Source: Campylobacteraceae bacterium (GTDB taxonomy: Bacteria > Campylobacterota > Campylobacteria > Campylobacterales > Sulfurovaceae). From it: a stretch of 64,000 nucleotides of DNA. This document shows positions 57,711 through 64,000 of this stretch, piece after piece. The notes under the pieces were generated by a model. That model was given only the letters and a program-made list of their open reading frames with translations. It was not told the DNA's origin and did no database searches. Position 1 is the first letter of the stretch; every line of letters begins with the position of its first letter. Made by a program: the position numbers and the translations under genes. Location: NCBI GenBank assembly GCA_027080995.1, contig JALWNT010000118.1, positions 1 to 64,000 of the forward strand, written 5' to 3'.

Positions 57711-59291
57711 TCAATGAAGAATCTCTTCTATGAGTAATTGCAAGGTACTCCGCCCATTGAAACGGTTCTCACCGAGTGTGCAGATCAGGTCGATCGACTC
57801 TCCCGAACGATACTCCCCTTGCGTCCGAAAGGCGATCCCTTCCACGGTCCCTGCTCCAGCCTCGAAAAGAAATTTCAGATGCTCTCCCTCCGCTCCCAGC
57901 TTCCGGACATTTGCGATTCGTGCATCGCGGACGATGAATTTGGGGCGGGGATTTCCGTGGCCGAAGGGTTCGAAGGCTTCCATCGCCCGGTAGAGCTCCC
58001 AATCGATCTCCTCCAGAGGCAGAATCCCCAAAAGATCGGGATCACGATATTCGGCACGGCGACACTTCTCACCCGAGTGCTCCAATGCCCGCCGAAAAGG
58101 TTCCAGCGCTTCAGCACGGAGTGAAAGCCCCACCGCCGCTTTGTGTCCGCCGAATTTGTCCAGGTACTCCCGCGCTCCGTCGACCAGAGCGAAAAGATCG
58201 CAATCACCGAAGCTCCGTCCGCTCCCCTTGTAGCCGTTTTCCGTCGCGGTCAGGACCAGCGCGGGACGACGATAGTGACGCGCCAGACGGGCCGCGACGA
58301 TCCCGAGCACTCCCTCGTGCCAATCCTCCCCCGCCGCGACGATTACCGCCGGATCCCCTTGGACGGTAGCCATCGCCTCTTCGGTGATTTCCCGCTCCAT
58401 CGATTTGCGCCGCTCGTTGAAGCCCTGCAGCGTCGTCAGAAGCGATCGCGCCTCATAGATATTCGGCGCACAGAGATAATCGCAGGCGATCGACGCATCC
58501 TCCATCCGTCCGGCGCTGTTGAGGATCGGCGCCAAGCCGAAGGCGATCTCTTCGGCGGAAAAAGACTCTTTGCCCGTCGCTTCACGATAGGCACGGACGT
58601 AGGGGCGCCGACTGCGGGCAAGCTGCCGCAGGCCGCTTTCCACCATCGCCCGGTTGATGTGCTGCAGCGGCATGATGTCGGCGATCACCGCCAAAGCGAC
58701 ATACTCCAAGTAAGCGCGCATATCGACCTTCGCTCCCAGTTCCCGGCGAAGCGCGGCACAGAGATACCACGCAATCTGCGCTCCACAGACCTCCTCGTGG
58801 GGGAAGGTACACTCAGGCTGCTTCTGATCGACGATGGCGTAGGCATCGGGCGGAGTCTCGGGGACGATATGGTGGTCGGTGATGATGAGGTCGATCCCGC
58901 GCTCGCGACAGATCCTCGCCGCATCAAGCGCGGAAATCCCATTGTCGACGGTGAGGATCAAATCCGCCGAATCGATACGTTCGAGCAAGGTAGGGGAAAG
59001 TCCGTAACCGTCCCGAAAGCGGTTGGGGATGATCCACTCCAGCGATGATCCGATTTCGTCGAAAAAGAGCCGCATCACCGAGGTGGCCACCACTCCGTCG
59101 ACGTCGTAATCTCCGATCAAAACGATCCTCTCCCGCTTTCTAATCGCCCGGACAATCCGCTCGACCGCACGATCCATATCTTTGAAAGCGGAAGGGTCGG
59201 GCAGATCACCCAAACCGAGAAGAGGGGAATCGAAACGTTCACGCAGCAGACGCAGAAGCGTCTCGCGATTCAAAAGAGGGTAAGTACGCAT
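57711..59291 (-). CDS. recJ: single-stranded-DNA exonuclease RecJ
   Basis: RecJ is a 5'-3' exonuclease of the DHH family acting in recombination and repair. The 526-aa protein has RIVLIGDYDVDGVVATSVMR (DHH motif 1), ILTVDNGISALDAARIC, LIITDHHIVPETPPDAYAIV (DHH), and in the DHHA1 domain YKGSGRSFGDCDLFALV and KFGGHKAAVGLSL. The C-terminal part carries an OB-like fold. It starts directly after pyrG with no gap. Confidence 0.95.
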   Translation of the reverse strand: MRTYPLLNRETLLRLLRERFDSPLLGLGDLPDPSAFKDMDRAVERIVRAIRKRERIVLIGDYDVDGVVATSVMRLFFDEIGSSLEWIIPNRFRDGYGLSPTLLERIDSADLILTVDNGISALDAARICRERGIDLIITDHHIVPETPPDAYAIVDQKQPECTFPHEEVCGAQIAWYLCAALRRELGAKVDMRAYLEYVALAVIADIMPLQHINRAMVESGLRQLARSRRPYVRAYREATGKESFSAEEIAFGLAPILNSAGRMEDASIACDYLCAPNIYEARSLLTTLQGFNERRKSMEREITEEAMATVQGDPAVIVAAGEDWHEGVLGIVAARLARHYRRPALVLTATENGYKGSGRSFGDCDLFALVDGAREYLDKFGGHKAAVGLSLRAEALEPFRRALEHSGEKCRRAEYRDPDLLGILPLEEIDWELYRAMEAFEPFGHGNPRPKFIVRDARIANVRKLGAEGEHLKFLFEAGAGTVEGIAFRTQGEYRSGESIDLICTLGENRFNGRSTLQLLIEEILH

Positions 59292-60923
59292 CTACTCCCG
59301 AGACTCCGAAGCCGCCCGGATAAAGGCGAGAATCGCGGGATTGGGATGCTGGAGACGTGAAGTGAATTCGGGGTGGAACTGTACCCCGAGGAACCAGGGA
59401 TGATCGGCCACTTCCACCGCTTCGATCAAGCCCTGGGACTCTCCGCTGACGATCATCCCGGCTTTTTCGAGCTCTTCACGATAGGCGGGGTTGGCTTCGT
59501 AGCGGTGGCGGTGACGTTCGAAAATCGTCTCACTGCCGTAAGCTTCGGCGAGTTTGCTTCCCGGCTTGACGTCGCAACGGTATTCGCCCAGGCGCATCGT
59601 CCCCCCCAGAGGCGAAGTGGTCGTACGTACCTGCCGGGTTCCCGAAGCGTCGATGAATTCGTCGATGAGATAGACGAGGGGGTGGCGGGTGTTCTCATCG
59701 AACTCCATCGAATTGGCGTCTTCGTATCCCAGGACATTGCGGGCGTACTCGACGAGACTGAGCTGCATCCCCAGACAGATTCCGAGGAAGGGAATCTTTT
59801 GCTCCCTGGCGTAGCGGATCGCTTCGATCTTGCCTTCGACGCCCCGTTGACCGAAGCCGCCGGCGACGAGGATCCCCTCGACGCCGCTGAGAAACTTTTC
59901 GCTGCCTTCTTCTTCGATCTTTTCGCTGTCGACCCAACGGATTTTGACACGGCTGTCCAGATGGGCCCCGGCATGGATCAACGCTTCGGTCAAGGATTTG
60001 TAGGACTCTTTGAGATCCAGATATTTCCCGACGAAAGCGATGGTCACTTCGCCGGAGGGAGCGATGATCCGGTTAACCAGAGAGTTCCACTCATCCATTT
60101 TGGGAGAGAGTTCTCCCAACTGCAGCTGCTGCGATATGGGAGTGAGGACATCCTGACGCAGGAAGCTGATAGGCACCTGGTAGATCGTCGCGGCATCGAT
60201 CGCTTCGATGACGCTGCGCTCGTCGACGTCACAGGAGTAGGCGATCTTGCGTTTGAGATCCTGGGGGACGGGCTGCTCGGCGCGCAGGATGATCATATGC
60301 GGGGCGATCCCGATGCGTCGAAGCTCCTGGACCGAATGTTGGGTCGGTTTGGTCTTGAGCTCTCCGGCAACTTTGATATAGGGAAGGAGCGTGACGTGGA
60401 TATTCATCACGTTGCTGCGTCCGAGCTCGTGTTTCATTTGACGGAAAGTTTCGAGGAAGGGAAGCCCCTCGATGTCTCCGGTGGTTCCCCCCAACTCGAC
60501 GATGAGAATCTCCTTGCCTTCTCCCGCCAATTTGATCCGATCTTTGATTTCATTGACGATGTGCGGAACTACCTGAATAGTTTTGCCCAGGTATTCGCCT
60601 TTGCGTTCCTTTTCGATGACCGATTTGTAAATCTGCCCGGTGGTGAAATTGTTGGCTTTGGTCAAGGAGGTATCGAGAAAACGTTCGTAGTGTCCCAGAT
60701 CGAGGTCGGTCTCCGCACCGTCTTTGGTGACGAAGACTTCGCCATGCTCCAGGGGAGACATCGTCCCGGGGTCGACATTGATGTAGGGGTCGAGTTTCAG
60801 GACTCCGACGCGGAAGCCCGAGGCTTTGAGCAAAGTCCCAATGCTGGCGGCGGTGATTCCCTTGCCGAGTGAACTGAGCACGCCTCCGGTGATGAAGATA
60901 TATTTGGTTGCTTGATCCTGCAT
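59292..60923 (-). CDS. pyrG: CTP synthase
   Basis: CTP synthase aminates UTP with glutamine. The 543-aa protein has the synthase domain ([40 protein letters not shown]) and the glutaminase domain ([40 protein letters not shown], catalytic Cys in GICLGMQ). Length is normal. It lies between dnaN (14 bp upstream) and recJ. Confidence 0.97.
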   Translation of the reverse strand: MQDQATKYIFITGGVLSSLGKGITAASIGTLLKASGFRVGVLKLDPYINVDPGTMSPLEHGEVFVTKDGAETDLDLGHYERFLDTSLTKANNFTTGQIYKSVIEKERKGEYLGKTIQVVPHIVNEIKDRIKLAGEGKEILIVELGGTTGDIEGLPFLETFRQMKHELGRSNVMNIHVTLLPYIKVAGELKTKPTQHSVQELRRIGIAPHMIILRAEQPVPQDLKRKIAYSCDVDERSVIEAIDAATIYQVPISFLRQDVLTPISQQLQLGELSPKMDEWNSLVNRIIAPSGEVTIAFVGKYLDLKESYKSLTEALIHAGAHLDSRVKIRWVDSEKIEEEGSEKFLSGVEGILVAGGFGQRGVEGKIEAIRYAREQKIPFLGICLGMQLSLVEYARNVLGYEDANSMEFDENTRHPLVYLIDEFIDASGTRQVRTTTSPLGGTMRLGEYRCDVKPGSKLAEAYGSETIFERHRHRYEANPAYREELEKAGMIVSGESQGLIEAVEVADHPWFLGVQFHPEFTSRLQHPNPAILAFIRAASESRE

Positions 60924-60937
60924 GGTTTTTTGCGCTC

Positions 60938-62005
60938 CTACGCGATAATGGGCATGATGATGGTGATGAAATTTTCGTCTTTGACGAGGAAAGGTAGCGT
61001 TGATTCATTCAATCCCATTGTAAACTGATCATGATCGATTTGTGCGAGAAAATCAAGAAGATATTTGCTGTTGAAAGAGATTTCAAACTTGTCGCTAATC
61101 CCTGTATGCAATTCAATCTCTGTTTTTGCTTCTACATTGTCGGATGAGAGTGAATTGAAAAGTACGACATCAGAGAGGAAAGTGATTCGAATGTCGTGAG
61201 AGATGGTTGTGATCATCCGAATGGCATCAAGCATTTCCCGTTTGGGAAGGGTGATTTGATATTTGAGGCTTTGGGGAATGATTCGTTCGTAGTCGGGGAA
61301 TTTTCCATTGATCAGTCGGGTAAAAAAGAAATAATTTTCATTTTTGACGATGAGGGTGGTTTCATCGTAATACATCTCTATGCGATCGAGAAAAAGCTTT
61401 TGGATTTCCAGAATGGCTTTTTTGGGAAGAATCAAGGAGAGTTCTTCGGGAGAATCGTTGGGGATGGTAGCGATGGCCAAACGCCGGGTATCGGTTCCTA
61501 CCAGATCGGTATGGTCTCTTTTGATATTGACAAGAGCTCCGTTGAGTTCATATTTGGGGTTGTTGGTATCGATGGCAGGAGTGATCTTTTTGAGATTTTT
61601 GATGAGATTGAGAGAATCCAGGGTAATTCGAGGCTTTTCATCAATCGTTGGGAAATGTGGATAGCTTTGGGGATCGAAGACGGGGAGTTTGAATTTGGAG
61701 TGTTTCTGTTTGATAAGAAGGAAATTGTCAAAAAGTTCAAGGATGATCTCTTCCTCTTTGAGAATTCGGATAATATCGAGAAGTTTACGACCGTTTGCGG
61801 TAAAAGAACCGGGATGATCGATTTGGAATTGATCGGTAACAATTTCAAGACCGATTTCCTGATCCGTTCCTCGAACGATGCACTTTTCTTCCGTAGTCTC
61901 AAAGTAGATGTGGGAAGTGATTTGACTGGCGTCTTTCTTTTCAAGAAAGGGTTGGAGGTTGATAAGAATAGATTCGATTATCTGTTTATCTGCTCGGATT
62001 TTCAT
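60938..62005 (-). CDS. dnaN: DNA polymerase III beta subunit (sliding clamp)
   Basis: The 355-aa beta clamp is a ring that tethers the polymerase to DNA. Three similar domains are visible. The start [20 protein letters not shown], the middle [20 protein letters not shown] and the end [20 protein letters not shown], then [17 protein letters not shown], match the family (the last tail holds the MP[IM]R-like end). Base composition is more AT-rich than in most of the window. It follows dnaA, with oriC2-like sequence between. Confidence 0.96.
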   Translation of the reverse strand: MKIRADKQIIESILINLQPFLEKKDASQITSHIYFETTEEKCIVRGTDQEIGLEIVTDQFQIDHPGSFTANGRKLLDIIRILKEEEIILELFDNFLLIKQKHSKFKLPVFDPQSYPHFPTIDEKPRITLDSLNLIKNLKKITPAIDTNNPKYELNGALVNIKRDHTDLVGTDTRRLAIATIPNDSPEELSLILPKKAILEIQKLFLDRIEMYYDETTLIVKNENYFFFTRLINGKFPDYERIIPQSLKYQITLPKREMLDAIRMITTISHDIRITFLSDVVLFNSLSSDNVEAKTEIELHTGISDKFEISFNSKYLLDFLAQIDHDQFTMGLNESTLPFLVKDENFITIIMPIIA

Positions 62006-62172
62006 GAACGGTCCTTACCCTCTTTAATTTTTAGTTATAAAACCGTAGTAGCAGTCGGAGAGCTTTTTATGTGAAAAGGAGCACCAACTGCCCATTTTTC
62101 GGACTATCTCCCTGCCCTAAACTTTTTAGGGATCTTCACATTTATTCACGGTGAAAATTATATCTTGTCTTT
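62006..62172. promoter_or_regulatory. dnaA-dnaN intergenic region, oriC2-like
   Basis: No gene is seen. DnaA-box-like sites lie at 62070-62077 (TGTGAAAA, inverted), 62133-62140 (TCTTCACA), 62142-62150 (TTATTCACG) and 62151-62157 (GTGAAAA). Together with AT-rich flanks this resembles the downstream half of the bipartite Helicobacter origin. Confidence 0.6.
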
Positions 62173-63504
62173 TTACTCAGTTTCCTTGGATTCGGAGCCT
62201 ATCTTATTGGAGAGCTCTTCGAGAAGAACTTTGAAATTTTCGTCGTTGTCAACGATTTCGTTGATTTTTTTCATTGCGTGGCTGATGGCTGTGTGGTCTT
62301 TCATTCCGAAGTATAGAGCGATCTGGGGCATGGAATTCGGAGTGAGATTTCTGGCGAGGTAGATAACGATACGTCGGGCATTGACAACGTTGCGGGTCCG
62401 TTTTTTGGATTTGATATCGGAGGGTTTGACGTTGAGTTCCCGAGAGACGATTCGGACAATGTCGTCGATGTTGACGTTTTCTTGTTTTTCTTTGATTTGA
62501 TCCTTGATGGCATTTTTGGCAAATTCGAGAGTAATGGGCTGGTTGAGCATAGCGCTCATGGCGTTGAGTTTGATGATAGTTCCTTCGATTTCGCGGATGT
62601 TGTCTCCCATGTGGGTAGCGATGTAGTGGACGATTTCCTTGTCGAGGCGGATACCGTCGAGTTCACACTTTTTTTGGATGATGGCGATTTTGGTTTCGAG
62701 TTCGGGAGGTTGGATATCAGCCATGAGCCCCCACTCGAATCGACTTCGGAGGCGATCGACCAGACCGGCGATTTTCTTGGGCTGTCGATCGGAGGTCATG
62801 ACGATCTGCTTGCCGGCATTGTGCAGTTCATTAAAGGTATGAAAAAATTCTTCTTGGGTTTGTTCCTTGCGACTGAGAAATTGGATATCATCGATCAGAA
62901 GCAGATCGCACTGGCGGAAATGCTCCCGAAAACGATCCATTGTCCCGGTTTTGACCTGTGAAATGAATTTGTTCATAAATTGTTCAAGAGTGGTATAGAT
63001 GATACGGTCACCGAATCCGAGACGATAGTTTCCGATGGCTTGAAGCAGATGGGTTTTCCCGAGACCCACGCCTCCATAGATAAAGAGGGGGTTGTATTGT
63101 TTTCCCGGTTTTTCGGCCACGCTTCGGGCCGTAGTATAAGCGAACTGGTTCGAGCTGCCGACGATGAAGCTGTCGAAAGTGAAAGAGGGGTTGAGGTGGG
63201 CGTTTTTGGAGCTTTTGGTGCTGTCGGCTCCCTGGGAGGCCTGTGCGGGAGTAGCGGGGCGACGGTTACCGATACGGATATCGATTTTGGGTTTGATACC
63301 GCTTTCGAGTTCGAAGAGATGTGCGAGGGTTTCGGCATAGTTGGTCCTGATCCAGCGAGCCGTGAATATATTGGGGGCATGAAAGCAGGCACGATCGCTT
63401 CGGGAGAGTTCGGGGTCGTAGACAAGGTTGCGAATGTAATGGCGGTATTCGTCCTCTCCGATCTCCCTGCGTAGGATGGAAAGAACTTTTTCCCCGATGT
63501 TCAT
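62173..63504 (-). CDS. dnaA: chromosomal replication initiator protein DnaA
   Basis: DnaA binds origin boxes and opens DNA. The 443-aa protein has domain I (MNIGEKVLSILRREIGEDEY), an AAA+ domain with PLFIYGGVGLGKTHLLQAIG (Walker A, about residue 145), LLIDDIQFLSRKEQTQEEFF (Walker B), and domain IV with ARRIVIYLARNLTPNSMPQI and GMKDHTAISHAMKKI (DnaA-box-binding HTH). The ATG at 63504 has AAGGA eight bases upstream; the preceding TTG is less likely. A hairpin lies in its leader. Confidence 0.97.
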   Translation of the reverse strand: MNIGEKVLSILRREIGEDEYRHYIRNLVYDPELSRSDRACFHAPNIFTARWIRTNYAETLAHLFELESGIKPKIDIRIGNRRPATPAQASQGADSTKSSKNAHLNPSFTFDSFIVGSSNQFAYTTARSVAEKPGKQYNPLFIYGGVGLGKTHLLQAIGNYRLGFGDRIIYTTLEQFMNKFISQVKTGTMDRFREHFRQCDLLLIDDIQFLSRKEQTQEEFFHTFNELHNAGKQIVMTSDRQPKKIAGLVDRLRSRFEWGLMADIQPPELETKIAIIQKKCELDGIRLDKEIVHYIATHMGDNIREIEGTIIKLNAMSAMLNQPITLEFAKNAIKDQIKEKQENVNIDDIVRIVSRELNVKPSDIKSKKRTRNVVNARRIVIYLARNLTPNSMPQIALYFGMKDHTAISHAMKKINEIVDNDENFKVLLEELSNKIGSESKETE

Positions 63505-63653
63505 CAAAAAATTCCTTGGAGTCTCCGTCGGACGGAGCTTTTTTTGTTCACATCAGGTATGTGAACAATTTGTGGGATTTTAACGAAAATGGGCTAAAAT
63601 AGGATCTTATTTAGAGGTGAATAAGTAGATATTATCGATGTGAAAGAGTGTGA
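63505..63653. promoter_or_regulatory. ruvC-dnaA intergenic region, oriC1-like
   Basis: No gene is seen. Two DnaA-box-like sites, TTGTTCACA at 63544-63552 and its inverse TGTGAACAA at 63560-63568, form a palindrome with a 7-bp spacer. AT-rich DNA follows to ruvC. This is the position of oriC1 in Helicobacter. Confidence 0.62.
63523..63545 (+). terminator. hairpin with T-run in the dnaA leader
   Basis: CTCCGT/ACGGAG around CGG is followed by C and seven T on the plus strand. This would end plus-strand transcripts entering from the dnaA side before they reach ruvC. The same hairpin also lies in the 5' leader of the dnaA mRNA. Confidence 0.6.
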
Positions 63654-64000
63654 ATGGTTGTTTTGGGGATCGATCCGGGGACGAGAAATCTCGGCTATTG
63701 TCTGCTTCGAACGGAAGGAAATGAAATGGAGTTGATTGAGGCCGGTCTTGTGAAAATTCCTCAAGCAGAATTGCAGGAACAGATCGTATATCTGGCGGAG
63801 GGGATCGATCTGATTTTAAAGCAACATCCGGTCGATGAAGTGGCGATCGAGGATATTTTTTATGCGTTCAATCCCAAAACCGTTTTGAAACTGGCGCAAT
63901 TTCGCGGGGCTTTGAGTCTTAAAATTCTTCAGGAGCTCGGAAATTTCCACGAATACACTCCTTTGCAGGTCAAAAAGGCTTTAACCGGTCACGGGAAAGC
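63654..64000 (+). CDS. ruvC: Holliday junction resolvase RuvC, N-terminal part
   Basis: The reading frame from the ATG at 63654 runs off the right edge. It begins [18 protein letters not shown] (first catalytic Asp in GIDPGT) and has [20 protein letters not shown] (second catalytic Glu). RuvC cuts Holliday junctions. Beside dnaA it gives the ruvC-dnaA order known from the Helicobacter origin. Confidence 0.95.
   Translation, partial: MVVLGIDPGTRNLGYCLLRTEGNEMELIEAGLVKIPQAELQEQIVYLAEGIDLILKQHPVDEVAIEDIFYAFNPKTVLKLAQFRGALSLKILQELGNFHEYTPLQVKKALTGHGK

Noticed and set aside
59373-60872. 499-aa open frame opposite pyrG
   Set aside because: Antisense shadow of CTP synthase.

Overview
The window looks like an origin-proximal chromosome segment of a Campylobacterota (formerly Epsilonproteobacteria), most like the moderately GC-rich vent and sediment genera such as Sulfurovum or Nitratifractor. 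This is inferred from gene content and order, not from a database search. The signs are a ruvC-dnaA-dnaN arrangement with DnaA-box clusters on both sides of dnaA (as in the bipartite Helicobacter origin), two exact parS sites, RNase J with a basic N-terminal tail, a NifS/NifU-type gene pair, and a tig-clpP-def-comM run.

Layout: 1-6.3 kb is housekeeping (YeiH end, comM, def, clpP, tig, folE, an AEC-family carrier, a 53-aa Cys-rich protein). 6.3-6.8 kb is a five-tRNA operon (Pro, His, Arg, Arg, Leu) behind a consensus promoter. An integrated element of about 8.9 kb sits in the tRNA-Leu gene (6739-15666). It carries a tyrosine integrase, a gene of unknown function coupled to it, an excisionase-like protein, a helicase, an O-like initiator, a VRR-NUC nuclease, RecE/RecT-like proteins and small regulators. 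It has no capsid, terminase or tail genes, so it resembles a phage satellite or a stripped prophage. Directly beyond it (15.7-20.2 kb) is a defence cluster: an HNH protein, the AbiEi/AbiEii toxin-antitoxin pair, gene remnants and a DUF262/HNH (GmrSD-like) protein.

20.3-36.4 kb holds an L,D-transpeptidase, gspF, nrdA, purB, pseudouridine synthases, rlmN, hisF, rsmA, rnj, kdsD and yjbQ. 36.8-49.9 kb holds rarA and a type II secretion cluster (pseudopilins, gspG, K/L/M/N-like genes, gspC, gspD, gspE) that ends in a translationally coupled HerA-like ATPase. 50-57.6 kb holds small accessory genes, ahpC behind a Fur/PerR-type box, yaaA, a NifS-like/NifU-like pair and a periplasmic rhodanese. 57.7-64 kb is recJ-pyrG-dnaN-dnaA on the minus strand and the start of ruvC on the plus strand.

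The strongest oddity is the NifS/NifU-like pair at 54.5-56.7 kb. The NifS-like protein lacks the PLP lysine and its neighbouring cofactor residues, and the NifU-like protein lacks all three scaffold cysteines. The bridging [2Fe-2S] and Nfu-domain cysteines of the NifU-like protein are kept. Also notable are two 169-bp intergenic repeats with compensatory base changes in their stems, a second repeat family beside them, a 272-bp element with 33-bp inverted ends, heptamer repeats between genes, and two small genes that seem to use AUC start codons.
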